Positions 17,101 to 29,736 of a stretch of DNA of 64,000 nt are shown here, in pieces. The DNA comes from Camelus bactrianus (lineage: Eukaryota; Chordata; Mammalia; Artiodactyla; Camelidae). The DNA is taken from contig NC_133565.1 of the NCBI RefSeq assembly GCF_048773025.1, positions 34,844,457 through 34,908,456 on the forward strand, in the 5' to 3' direction. Both the position numbers and the translations under genes were made by a program. Positions within the stretch are counted from its first letter, which is position 1; each line of letters opens with the position of its first letter. Under the pieces are notes generated by a model. That model saw only the letters and a program-made list of their open reading frames with translations, searched no databases and was not told the DNA's origin.

Positions 17101-18684
17101 CACCGGTGAGACACAGAATGCTTTGCTGAAGCTCAGCTGCCTCTCACGGCATGGGTCCAGGAACGGCCTGCGTTCGGCATTTGCGGCAAGTAGCTTTCCA
17201 CTCCCGCCTGCCCACACTGCTGCAGGGCCGTGCTTCAGACAGCAAGTCTGTGACGTAATTTGGCCTTTGCTTGGCGTGAATCAACCTTTTACTACTAAAC
17301 TCAACTCCATTCCTCTTGCGTCAGCTCGGCCGTGACAATGAACGCAGTGCCACCCGGTCCCAGGTCGGAACCCGGGGCAGCGCTGGGCCGTACAGAGGTC
17401 AGCTCGACGAGGAGTGTATGTTCACGTCTGCTTTTAAAAAGATTTTCATTAACATGAAAACACAAAATGAACATAAAGTATTACTGAAAACGCCCTGGAA
17501 AAACACCGTGTTATTAAATTCTCTCCGCAGGCTGCATCCCCAGGCGCGGAGTTATTCAGTGGCCGTGTGGCTCTTGTTACACGGTACTGAGTGGACGTTC
17601 ATAAATCAGCATTTTCATTGAAATGGTATTTCTCAGCTTGCCTCCAAAGCTCATGGCTTAACCCAGGAAAACAGGCATTTTGGGCACAGCTTGAGCAAGG
17701 CGCAAATCCACACCTCTACTCGGGCTGCTGGCCTTACTGACGCCCTGTCCCCCCCACCCCCCCTGCCCAGATCCCTGGCCGACCTCCCCCTCTCTCACGG
17801 GGAAACCACAGCCTTTCCCCGGCTCCCCAGCGTCCCACCTCCCCTTCGCCTGCGCTGCCCTGTTCTCCCTGTTCCTGAGTAGGTCATCTTCAGTACAGTT
17901 CCCGTTCAACTTTCCCCTCTGCCCAAACGCTACTGACCACTCCTTTTTGAGGCTGAGCCTCTCTGTTACGGGAATGTCTTATTTTGAACCCCGTCTGACT
18001 CGCTGTCCCTCCCTTTCTGATCTGCTGGAGGTGTCTTGCCGTCTGTCCCCGACAGTCCTAGCGATGTCTGGAGATGGTTGAAGACAGTTTCCCCTCCAGA
18101 TCCTTCCGCCCCCATCCCAGTCCCCATCCTCAGCCTCCAGGCTCTTTCCTGGTGGCCGATTGACTTCATGTCACGAGTGGTTCCCAGAGCTGGAGACCGA
18201 GGCTTCCAGCATGGGTCTGACCCCTGGAACAGAGCAGGCTTTTTGCGTCCCTCTTGAGGGCAGCTGTGTGACTTCAAGTGCAGCCCACGATCCCCCGTCC
18301 TACTGAGCTTGGGGACACTGAACAGCACAGCATTTGCTCATCAGCAGCCAAGCACCCCTTGCGGCCCTTGGCCAGCTGATGTCATTGATGGGAGCCGATG
18401 TGGAGGAAGAGGCTGGAACGAATATACGGTGAGACCAGAATGCGTGCAGCCCCGGGGGAGATGGAGCTGGAAGAGACACAGGCTCGCCTCCAGGGAAGCG
18501 GACTGCAGAATCCTAGGGCCGCCTGGCGTTAGTGGGAGACGGGACCCCCGGGAGCCCCAGTGTGCTCGTCTCTGGACAGGGACAACACGCCAGCTTCCTA
18601 GGTCTGCTGTGCAGATTGGGTAGGGCTGCGTGAGAGCGCTCGGCCCACTTTCCCCCACGTAGTAGACTTCTGATTTGGGTGTTG
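14191..18684. other. Intergenic stretch
   Basis: No gene supported. Holds a short minus-strand L1 remnant (15085-15155, 'ccacatataagtgatgtcat') and a MIR (15450-15570, 'tagctgtgtgaccttggttg'). The rest, 15.6-18.6 kb, is unique-looking sequence without recognisable exons or repeats. Confidence 0.5.
15450..15570 (+). repeat. MIR SINE
   Basis: 'tagctgtgtgaccttggttg' followed by 'aaccccataacctctctggg' is a plus-strand MIR core. Confidence 0.7.
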
Positions 18685-18835
18685 AAGAATAAATGGAATT
18701 TGGGGGTAATGCAAATGTTCTGGCTGTGGTTTTACCACACCCTGTACTAAGAACTGAATTTTATACTTTATAATGATTAAAACAGTGAATTTTGTTAAGT
18801 GAATTCTATCACAATTTAAAAAAAAGAAAATAAGG
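18685..18835 (+). repeat. Old L1 3' end
   Basis: 'gcaaatgttctggctgtggt', then 'actgaattttatactttata' and 'tgaattctatcacaatttaa' followed by an A run matches the terminal part of old L1M elements, plus orientation. Confidence 0.65.
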
Positions 18836-19452
18836 AGAGATTTTCCAGGCAGACAAGGTGGATGGGAGTGGGGGAGGGGCAGGAAGCACCTCTGAGAGCC
18901 GTTGAGGAAGCGGGAGCAGCGCGGGGTCACGGGCGGGGTCACGGGCAGGGCCGGCGGGCACTCTGCCACAGACTCTCGCGTCCAGGATGACGTGCGGTGA
19001 GTGTGACCACCCAAACCTCAGTTCACATTATTCTGCACCAAGATAACCTGAAAGACTCTGTCAAACACTCTGCTGAGCTCAAGCCCAGGGCGCAGGCAGC
19101 CCGCGGAGAGCCAGAGTCTCAGTGAGTCAGCAGGCGGGTCCCAGCCCTCCCTGCCCCGGGGGAGGTTTAAAGAAATACCTGTAAAAGTGCAGTCCTGTAA
19201 AAAACATGAAATCCTGTAAAAGTGCACATACCTGAGTGTCTTCTCTTAAGCTCCTCAGCCAAGGCTGAGGCTCAGTGGAAGCCAGCATGTGATGTCCTGT
19301 GTTCCCAGCTGTCTGAGTGTCCCGGCCACCCCCAGAGCCCCACAGGCCAACTGATCGCTAAAGGGCTCGGCTGTGTGAAGCAACGTGAGCAGAAACAGAA
19401 TGAGGCCTGAGAAAGCACCAACGTGTCCACAAAGCTGAGTTTTTAAAACCAG

Positions 19453-19458
19453 TTTATT
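19453..19458 (-). terminator. THSD4: Likely THSD4 polyadenylation signal
   Basis: AATAAA on the minus strand within 'attgtaaaaatacaataaac', followed 20-45 nt downstream by 'ctttgtggacacgttggtgc', a usable GT-rich downstream element. The sequence before it is AT-rich with several overlapping AATAAA-like hexamers. Confidence 0.5.
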
Positions 19459-22400
19459 GTATTTTTACAATAATAAAAATAAATTAGTCATACACAAAAA
19501 TAGTTGTCATTTTTGCTGAAGAGAAAACAGACTTCATTCACTCATATAATGTGCCCTCTGCCCTCCACCTCCTTGAGCAGTAACTGACACCACAGGGGTG
19601 ACACGGGGCAGGCGGAGAGCATGCCGGGGGTTCCTCGCTCCTGACTGTGCAGGTGACAGGACCACTCAGAGCTCCCAGCCAGCAGTCGCCATCCGGGGAC
19701 CCTGGAGGCGTGGTCACAGCAGGGACTGCCTCCCATCCCAGGGGACCCTGCCTCCGTCCCAGCTCAGCCTCCCAGCAACTTACCGCGGGTGATTCTAGCA
19801 AATGAGGCAGGACAAAGAGAAAGGCCGAAAAAGACTTGCCTGGTTCCTCCTCCAAATGTGTGTGTGTGTGTTGGGGGGGGTGTGAGGAGAGGGCAGATTA
19901 TATGAGCAAATGTGATATTTAAGGTGGAAACGTGGCATCCAGACAGACCTGTTTCAGGTACAACGCCAGGCGTAAAAGCCCCTGAACGCGTCAAAAAGCA
20001 GAGTAATTTATATTTAAACTTGAAACCCAAGGAATTTGGCCAGTCAGTATACTGAATCGTAACTACGGACTTAGAACAGGACATTGCGTGCAGCAACTTT
20101 CCAGGAAGCTGGGTTAGTAGGATCCCATGATTTTACACAAGGGTGGATCGAATATGCAAATAAATACCTATTAGGTCCCTTTAAAATTAACATATTCTAA
20201 ATAATAGAACTATTTTGGGGTAGTGACTCATTTGGCCTGCAGAGTTCAGAATACACATTTCCTATAAACATCTTGTATTTACAAAGAACAAAATAATAAG
20301 TTATAACAAAGTATATCCTTCCATCAAACTGAATGGTGGGGATCTAGGGGGGTCAAGGCAAGTGGAAATTAGGTTTGGGTAACAGAATGGCTTTCCTCTC
20401 ACTGAGGCAAAGGACTCAGTGTCTGGAAGATGCTGAGAAAGCTGGCTGGAGGCTCCCACCCTGTGGGGGTCACTACTCCGCAGCACGATGGCGGTCTCCC
20501 ACTGATACCCACTGAATAGAAGGAACCAGGAGTGCGGGATGGTTCACAGCGGAGGGGGTGACTTCGCTCCAGCAGAAGTGCGGGAAAGCAAAGAGGGTCC
20601 TAGTCTGGTTGAGGCTCTGTCCCCATCAAGGTGTGGGACCCTGGGCAGGGAACTAGCCATCGGGACATCTGGTTACTCACTTATGAAGCAGGACCAGATG
20701 GGGCAGCCCTGGCCAATTTGCTAGTGGGTCTCTGAGGGCCGAGGCCACGGTCAGGTCTGGGGGTGGGGAGCAACGCTGGGCTCAAGGCGGTAGTCATAGC
20801 AACGGGAAGCACACGTGCCATGTACGGGCCATCCCAGAGCAGGCGAGTCACTCAAAGCTGTCCTACTTAGAGTCGCCAAAGCCCAGACTTGGAAAGAACC
20901 GTAAGAGTTGTGTTGCCCCACCTGGGTGCTGGAACCTGCCCTTCAGCGTCCACGACAAACGGCCATTTGGCCTCTGCTGAGTCCTCCAGGGACCACCCAC
21001 AGAGCCCTCTGCCTTCCGAACCTCTCACTTGCAGAAAGGCGGTTCTCCCGCAAGAGCTAAAATCTGCCTCCCTGCACGTTCCCCTCCTGGGCCTCGGACG
21101 GCGCGCAGGGCGCCACCCCAAGGCGGATGCCTTCACGGAGCCCTTTCCGCTGGTCCTCCCACCGCTCGTCAGGGTCGGGCACGCTCATCTGAATGTCACC
21201 TGTTATCAATATTCTTCCTAAAGTGTCCGACCACTGCCAGCACGGCTCACCAGCGCCTTCTCCTCGTGCAGCCTAAATGTCTTGTGTTCTTGTTGTTGTT
21301 TATTGTGGTTTTTTGGGGGTAGTTCCACCCTACTTTCTTGACCCACACTGAGTTTAGTCAGCTGAAACTCTTCTACCTCCCCCACCTTGTACCTGTATGT
21401 ATGTACATTTTTAAATCCAAAGGTGGGACTTCACGTTGCTTCCTGGCGAACTTCTAAGATCCAGGTTTTGTTCCTGTCTCCCATTCCTTTGTGGTTCTAG
21501 AAACTGTCACTCAAGATGTTCTCTCTCCAACTTCCTGGCATCCACCACATTCACCAGGAAGGTGTTTGATTTCCTATTAAGCCACATTCAAAATGTTCCC
21601 TATGCAATGATCAACGCGTGGGCCTCCACCTGCCCGGCCGATAGGGGTTTCTTCGGGTTTGATTATTCAGCCTGTTTTAAGGGAAGCTGTGTTTCCTTTT
21701 ACCACTTACATGTATGTCTTCTCTATCAGAAAACTGGTATTTAAATTCGAAGATGGCTATATTAAAGAAGAAGAGAGCCACTGGTTCAGAAAGCTACTAG
21801 TAACATCTGGGCTTCTCTCTCTGCCACGCAGCTTGATGGAAAGAAATGAAGCTAGTGTCCCCCGTTTCCATCCCGCGGGAAGGCTGCCCTTTTTAAAGGA
21901 AAGAGTGTTGAATGCTGAGCACTTTGAGGGTAAGGAAATGACACAAGCTCTGAGAACCCTGGACCAGAGAAGTAAGGCAAAGGGACAGCAGGGGACAGTT
22001 CTGAGCGCCTCTGTCTTGCAGCAACTCCACGGCAGGGACAGACTGTGTGCTTCTGGGTCCCCCACCAGCTTGCCAGCAGGGGCACCAAACACACTTCTAA
22101 TGAGCTGAACTGACTCCACCCAGTGGCCGGGTTTACAAGCTTTTTTTTTTCTTTCTATTTTTTGGGCTTAACGTATTTCTTAACGTATTTGTTCCGTTTC
22201 TAGAGGGAGAAATGTGAGTCAACGGGAGGATGGGAAGGATGAGCTGCACTGAATGGCCTTTGCGTTGGCTGCAAAGGGGCACTGTTTCCTTTTCCTACTA
22301 AAAACCAAACTACTTCTGTTTTAGTGTTTTGTTGATTTTTTTGTGAGAAAAACATAGAACAGCTTTAATTTATCTTATTTAAAAGTTCAGAGCAGGGAAT

Positions 22401-24574
22401 GAGGCAATTCGGGACACAGAAAAAAAAAAGCTATATTAAAATGTAAATCTCAATTCTGTATTGTGACCAATTAAGGGAGCCGGCAGAGGACTGAAAAGGA
22501 GATGGGGGGTCACAGAGAAGAGGGTGAGAGAATGGGGGCCAAGGAGGGAGGAAGCCATCAGAAGGGCGCTCTCCCCAGACTCCCTCCCCAGGAGCATCGT
22601 CACTGGACACACTCACTGACCTTATCATGTGCGTTGTGCTGAGAACAGAGGCATTTAGACATTGATGCAAGAAACAAGGAAATTAGTAAAAACTGGATTT
22701 CCAAGGCAAGTTGATAAAAGCCCTAATCTAGTCATTTATAACCTTTCCAGAGATAAATGAATTCCAAGACTAGCTCAACTGTTTGCTGCGAAAGAAAAAA
22801 GACCCCTATTTTCTGTACTTTTTTCTCCTAAAGACACGGGATTGACCCATTTGCTTCCACCCAGTTCTACACCTGGCAGGATGGCCATTCTCCTGGAGGA
22901 CCACTGCCCTTTTAAAGAATTGTTAGGTGCCATCTGGGAGCCAGAGGACACTGCTGGGCAGCAAAGAGACGAAGCCATCACTGCCCCAGCCAGCTGTGGG
23001 GGCCCCGAGTCAGGAGGACCTGGCGTGCCCCCTCCCACGTGACGGAGAATCCCTTCTAGGCTGGAGAGCCCCTTCGGTATGTGCGGGGCAGCCTGGGCGG
23101 CTAGAAGGCCTTCCCTTCATCTGAGCTGAAACCAGCCCTTCTGCTTTTCCACCCGTTGGTCTTGCTCTGCCCCCCAGCAGGTGGAGAAAGGCTCCTCCAA
23201 GGAATCCTTTGAACGATGGGCTTGTTCAGCAAGATCGGAGGGCGGCTACGCCAAGGAAATGCTCCCCTGGGACAAGACGCAAAAGCAGGTGGAGAGAGCG
23301 GGGCAGTGGGCACTGGACGGAAATCACCTACTCGCTTGGCTTCTCTGGTCTGTTTTTGCTTGGTGGGCACGGGAATCTGGGCCTCTGCCCTATGGCTTAT
23401 TGCACGAGTTACATTAAGAATCAGGAGAGATGGGGGTGCTTTGGGGAAATGGTGGCTGGGGCTCTCCAGGAAGAGAAGGACACCTGCAGAAAAGCCATGT
23501 AGAATTGCTGAAAGTCCAAGGGTCGTGGGACCCTAACAGAGTGTGTCAGACTGAGCTGGTGGTACTGCTTCCTGAAGCTAAGTCATCATCAAATTAGCAG
23601 AGTTTTGGGTTAAAGGGCTCATGAGAGAAACTCGGTTGCTACGAATTTCAGAGCAAATGCCCAGAATCGTAGTTCTAAGTAAGATAAATTTTCTCTAAGC
23701 TTCCAATTTGTTTAGCCTGATATTTTCCTTAGAGGGTGTAAGAACACACATACATATTTTCCCCACCCTCTTCTTCTCCTTCTTGTTAATTGATTTTTCA
23801 GAAGCTTATCTTTTGATATGCACTTTCTCCTTCCAGCCCGAGGCCTCTGGCACTACAGAGTGAGTTGAAGTCAATCAGGGAAAACTGCCGCTACAGCCAT
23901 GGCAGAGTTGTTCACAGCCCCTTCTCCCAGGCTGGCTGCATTAATAGAGATCTCAGTGCTTCGGTCTGGGAGGGGAAATGGGTTATGAGTCATGGAGGCA
24001 CGGAGGGATGCAAAGTCACAGAGAGAAATCCGCAAATCAAACCAGAAGGACCCAAGGGAGCCTCTTTCTAACATAAATATCTAGGGCTTTTGTTGGGATG
24101 GGTTGGTTAGACTTTCTGCTGGGCAATATGTGGTATATGGCCCAGGAAAGGTGGCTGAGGACAGGGCCAGAGCCCAGGGCACAGAGCTGTGCGCTCTGGA
24201 AGTCAGCTCCGGGAGATGAACAGTCACAAGGGCCCTGATGGGGGATTCCATGGGCAGCACATATCGCTGGGGAGAGGAATCAGAATTTCAGTCACCCTGT
24301 TACCCCTATGGCTTTCTTGTCTCATGGCATAGTTCCATTAAGGATGGGGTTTAAGAAGACATGCAGAGTCCTGTAACCAGGGCTGTGACTTTGCAGGGGA
24401 AGGGATAAAAAGAAATAGACTCCTGGAACAACGGAGCACAAGGGACAAAGACTTGACCTTTGGCCAGAAGAGAGAACTCAAAGGTCTGGGCTTTGTTTGC
24501 TGATGGGGAAACTTCTTGGCTTCTTGGTCTGCAATGAAGCTACTTCCTGCAGACCTAAGACTTCTGGGCAGGCC

Positions 24575-24800
24575 TGGGGGTGAGGGTTTTGTGGTCAGAC
24601 GACTGGGGTCGGGACTCAGCTCTGCTGGTGACCAGGTCAGTTACCACCTGATACGGCAGGTCAGCTACCTAAGCTCAGTCTCGGTTTCCTTGTTAGTAAA
24701 ATGAGGACAATCATTCACTCCCCGCCTCCCCTTCTGGGGTGTTGCGAGCCGCTAACGAGCTAATACCTCTGAATACACCTCGAAACAATAAAGCGCTATA
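24575..24800 (+). repeat. MIR SINE
   Basis: 'cagctctgctggtgaccagg', 'agctacctaagctcagtctc' and 'ggtttccttgttagtaaaat' form a plus-strand MIR. It lies antisense in the putative THSD4 3'UTR. Confidence 0.75.
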
Positions 24801-25340
24801 CTGGCATGAGATATCTGTGTCGTAGGCAGGAGAAGAGCCTGCTGTCTGTGAGAATGAAAACAGGCACAGCCGGGGGCGAGGTAACGGGGGTGCGGGCGCA
24901 TCAGCAAGGCTCTGCGGCAGCGAGGCTCTGCGGGGGTGGGGTGGGGGGGTGGTGCCGTCTCCTCTGACTCTCCAAGGGGCGCCGGGGCTGGAAAGGCCGG
25001 GCGCAGCCGGGATGAAGCAGCGCCCAGGCAGGGCCCGGCTGCCGACTCACTCGGGACGGGGGTTGCCCGCGCGTACACTCACCCCCCCAGCCCCCACCCA
25101 CGCGTGGTTTGCAGACAGCGCAGGTGCCGGGGTCCTGGAGGCGGGGTCATCAGCTTACGGCGATGCTCAAAGGATACCGGTGGCCTTGCTCCCGGGCACC
25201 GAGTGCACACGTTACGAAGGCGGGGCGGTGACTTAGGCGGCCGGCAGCGCCACAGGCCAGGGCGCCCCCTGGCGGGGCGGCGGGCAGCCGGCACCCCTGC
25301 TCGCAGGCTCCGGACCCGCCAGCCGATGCGACGCGGCGGG

Positions 25341-25483
25341 TTATCTGCTCCCCAGGAAGCCCGAGCGCCTGCTGGCCACGCGCGTGCAGGAGGCGCAGCA
25401 GGCGGCCGTGTAGTAGTTGTAGACGCAGAGCCTCGCCTGGACCACCACGTTGCAGTTGTAGTACCGGTCCCTGCAGTTCTCGT
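25341..25483 (-). CDS. THSD4: THSD4 terminal coding exon: PLAC domain and stop
   Basis: 143 coding bases with acceptor gccgcag|ACGAGAAC. Encodes DENCRDRYYNCNVVVQARLC, VYNYYTAACCASCTRVASRR and SGFLGSR, then TAA at 25341-25343. The six cysteines form the PLAC (protease and lacunin) module that ends ADAMTS-like proteins. Its polypyrimidine tract is a 22-base pure C run. Confidence 0.97.
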
Positions 25484-28400
25484 CTGCGGCGGGGGGGGGG
25501 GGGGGGGGGGGGACGACACACAGGGAGGCGGCCTGAGCGCCCGGGCCGCGGCGCCAGGGCGGCCGCGGAGGTGGCCGCTGCTTACTGCCGACGGCAGGCG
25601 TGAGGTGGGACGGCAGCCTCTATGCTTGCTTTAACCGTGAAGCTGAGACCTCTCTACTCTGACCTTAGGGATGATGGATCCAGTTCTCTGAGTTCACTGC
25701 CATTTTATTCAACTCCCATTTGGGCTTATCTGTTGGCGGGTGACTTGGATCCCCAGCTGTGCTATAAACAGCCACCGTAAAGCATGAAATTTACACCAAA
25801 AGGGGGCTGACCCACCCCCCTCGGCCCCCGAACTCCGTGACTCTGCGCAAGGTCACAGAGAGGCCTAGACGGCTTTGGCCGTGTCACACCAGGGGCCCTG
25901 ACGGAGCTTAAGAAAGACGAGTCTTTTACGCCAGGAGAGGAATCTACTTACCAACTTCAGGGACACAGTCCTGAGGGTTACAAGTTTCTCTCTCTCCTGG
26001 CTTCAGCTGAGGGTCGCAGAGGCTGCTTAGGGTCATGTCGTCCGACAGGCAGCGCACCTCGCGGACGCGGAACCCGCCCTGGCAGCTCTTGGAGCACTGC
26101 ACGGGGAGGCGGGGGGGGGGGGGTTCAGCTTTCTCGCGGCCCGCTGGCTCAGCGCACCGGAGAAGGCGGATAATGGGAAGTTGCGGACATCTCCAAAAGG
26201 AGACGGAGTATTAAAACGAACTCCCCCCGCCCATCAACCAGCTTCCACACCACCAGCTCCAGGCCAGTCACGTTCCCACCTACACACCACCCAGGTCCGT
26301 GCCCCACGTTATTTTGAAGCAAATCGAGACATCATATCACTTCTTCCATAACGTTTCAGTTTGTGGCTCTAAAAGACAAGGACTCATAAAAATACCGCAA
26401 TACCAGTATTATACCTAGAAATTAACAGTAGTTCTGTATCAGGGGTAGAGTGCCTGCTAAGCATATGCAAGGTCCTGGGTTCAATCCCCAGTACCTCCAT
26501 TAAAATAAGTAAATAAGTAAATAAATAAACCTAATTACCGCCCCCCCAGCCCAAAAATAAATAAATAAATAAAACCAAAAACCAAAAACAACAAAACAAA
26601 ACAATAGCTACATATCTTCAAATGTATATTCGGTGCTCCTGTTTCCAATTTTTTACATGTTGGTTTTTAAATACAGTTTTCTGTTTTTTGAATCAGGACC
26701 CACATCAGGTCTGCACATTGCAGTTGTTGGATATGCCTTCTATGACTCTCTTAATCCACAGGTTCCCCTCTGCTGTGTTTTTTCCCCTTGCACCTCATTT
26801 GTTGGAGGAGCTGAGTCGTTTGTCCTGTGGAGTTACCCACAGTCCGGATTTTGCTGACCGCATCCCCATGGAACAGGTTAACTCATTCCTCTGTCTTCTG
26901 TATTTCCTGTAAACTGGAAGCTGGATCCAGAAGAGGCCCTGACAGGTGCGGGATTGGTCTTCTGGTGCTGAGACTACTTCACAGGATGCATGTGGTGGTC
27001 TCTCTTTGGGGGCGGCTGGCAGCCCGTGATGGGCAGTAGCTCATCGGGGCTGAAACGATCCATGGGGATCTGCTGTGTGTGATGAAACTTCGGTCTTGCT
27101 TGCAGTGGGAGGTGCATGACTGGTTAGTTCACTTGGCTTTGAGAAATGGTGATAACACCCGTCACCTCTTCTTTTACAAGCCAGGAATCTAAAGGCCCTC
27201 CCCCCCTGCTCCTTACATACGCGTAGTCTCTGCTTGCCCAGGGGCACAGCTTGTTTAGGGGAGAAGGGTAAATGCTTGATCATTTTCTTTCTTTATCAGG
27301 TTTCAGAAGTGAGTAGGCTGCCTGAATATCCACCAACGGTGGGTCCTCTAATTAGTTTTTTTTTTTTTATCATATAAGCTTCTAATAAATGGATGGATTA
27401 AACATACACAGTGTATTTCGTTCAATCTACAGGAGTTATTATTTTTTCTGAGGCTCATTGATGCCCCGTCAGTGGCTAGCAGGAGCCCCTAAAAGCTGAT
27501 TCTTGAGTCCTCTGCATGTGAACTCAGTTGCCTTTGAGAACTTCCTTGCTTCCCGGTAGGAAAAGACATCCCAGTCTCATCTCTACCTGTGCAGCCCCGG
27601 ACCTGGAACCAGCCACTCTCTAAGAAGGACGGCTCCTCTTAGTGCAGAGGGGTATTGTGAAACCGCATTCTGGCTGATGGGAGTGCCCTTTGCTGCTGTC
27701 TTGCTCACTGTTTCTAGGCTCTTTCAATGGGTAAGACAGGAAAAAAATTTCTTTAAGATAAATTAATTTGTGATTTCATACTGTTATTTCTAATCCAAAT
27801 TCAGAACAACAGGATTTTCACTTAAATCTCTTCTATTTTTTGTCTGTATCTTCTTTCTCCTAAGTTGAGAATCCTATTTCTCAGGGATGTTGGGGATAAC
27901 AGAGCCATACCATCATATTATCATATATGCACTATCACACTTCCAGTTCCATAAAGCAGATTATTCATTTACCTGATCACACATTATATACCCAACCACC
28001 TCAGAACACAGTACGGCAGCTGTCACTCAAAAATGTGATTATTGCAAACAATGTAAACGTTTTTCTGTGGCTCTTTCTGTGTTTAGTGATGGACAGCCAA
28101 ATTACTGTGGTTTAGAGCCACGTGCAAGTGTGCTGATGCCACCAACTGGATACACATTTAGGTTAATTTGCTTCATTGCAGTTTCCATTTTTAGGGATTC
28201 TTTTTAAAAAAGTTTGCCTTATAATTATATAAAATATTTACTTAGTTGCAAACTCAAATTTATAAAACAAGATAAATTAAAAAATGTCCAGCTTTCGTCA
28301 CCATCTTTGCTACCATAGTAACTACTTATTTCACATTTGTTTCGGCTTACTTATTTATTTTCAACTTACATGCAGAAAAATTCACATTTTGTGGTGCTCA

Positions 28401-29679
28401 GTTCTGTGAGCTTTGACAAATTCAGAGTCACGTGTGTCCCACTGCCAACGAGGCAGAAGGTTTCATCACACACAACAAATCCCCGTGTTATCTCTTTGTA
28501 GTGAGATTCGCACAGCCCGCTTCCTCCGGCAATCACTGGTCTGGCCTCTGCCCCTACAGTGCTGCCTTTTATAGAATATTATGTAAATGGAATCACACAA
28601 TATATAGCTTTTGGGGTCTTTCGTTTAGCAAAATGCATTTGAGGCTCCTCTGTGTCATGGGAAGTATCAGTTCACTTGTTCCTGTTCCCGAGTGGTGCCC
28701 GTTGCTTGGATGCATGCACCGGTCTCCTTATCCATTGACCAGGTGAGGGACATCTGGGTGGCTTCCTGGCAGGTGTGTTGGAGTTTGTCTCCTTTGATGT
28801 GGCCTGGTGAGCCTGGCCTTTTCTAGACTCTCCAAACCAAAGGGCAGAAGAAAATGGTGCTCTGTGCCTGTGTTCTCAAGGGCCTTGGCCAACATCAAAA
28901 TAATTAAATGGTATTTCTCAGAAGTCGGCAGAGCACCTTTGAAACTCAACACCTCCCTTGTTGCCATTTGCCTCCGAGGTGTGGGTCACCACGTGCCCAA
29001 ATGGCCACTGTCACCAGAGCAGACATACACAGTTTGGAAACGGAATTCTCAGCTTGTATTCATGTATTTTATAAGCAAATCCCTTCGATCACCTTTGAAC
29101 GATATTGAAAAAGGCTCTGGTTTTGCTCTGGGCTCACCCACAGCCACTGCTTGAAGACCTTTCGTGACAAAAAGCAGAAAGAACCCCCGTCCCCCTGTGT
29201 CGAAGCTGTGCTAACTCGTCACCAGGAACATGGCCTGAGGAGGTTTTCTGTTTTAGGAAGTTTCTTAAAAATAAAGTCTTCCACTTGAAAAAAAAAGATG
29301 TATCACTATTTCCATCCTTTGCCATTTCCTGCCTTAGTCACCTGTGTCTGTACTAACTCTGCCTTTGTCTCTGTCTCTCTTCATTTACACGCTCCCCTCC
29401 TTCCTTAGAAAAAGGATTTGAGAAGGTTTGTGAAATACTTAGACAACCACAAGATAAAAAAAAAAAATTAGGAAGCTGGGGTAAGAAGAAGATAAAAGTA
29501 GGAAAAAGAAAGAGAAGCCGGGGAACATTAGCACCTTTAAGCCACTTTGTAAGTTCTGCTAAGTTCTCTCTTAGAGTTGGACCACCATTTTGGCTCTGAG
29601 TTCCCTGGCAGCCAATTCAAAGAGAAAAACGGGATCAGTCCCATAATCCATATTGTCTGTAGGAATTTTAAAAACTGTA

Positions 29680-29736
<57 letters not shown>

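Larger units (their letters stand above)
19435..25340 (-). other. THSD4: Probable THSD4 3'UTR
   Basis: About 5.9 kb from the THSD4 stop codon down to a strong AATAAA (19453-19458 on the minus strand, context TACAATAAACTGG) followed by T/G-rich sequence. Human THSD4 is known for a 3'UTR of several kb, so the length fits. The interval is notably free of L1 and young SINE insertions; only one MIR (24575-24800) is seen, as expected for constrained UTR. Other AATAAA-like motifs (for example near 21297) could give shorter forms. No RNA evidence is available here, so the extent is inferred. Confidence 0.55.
24860..25610. other. THSD4: CpG-rich block over the THSD4 terminal exon
   Basis: High G+C with many CG dinucleotides ('gcgccaggg', 'ccgggcgcagccggg', 'gcgacgcggcggg'), covering the last coding exon, the start of the 3'UTR and part of the last intron. 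A CpG island at a gene's 3' end can reflect coding constraint or an intragenic promoter; nothing in the sequence decides. Confidence 0.5.

Noticed and set aside
29681-29731. A CRISPR-like or coding repeat
   Set aside because: It is a simple AC dinucleotide microsatellite; frames through it give Thr-His runs only by chance.
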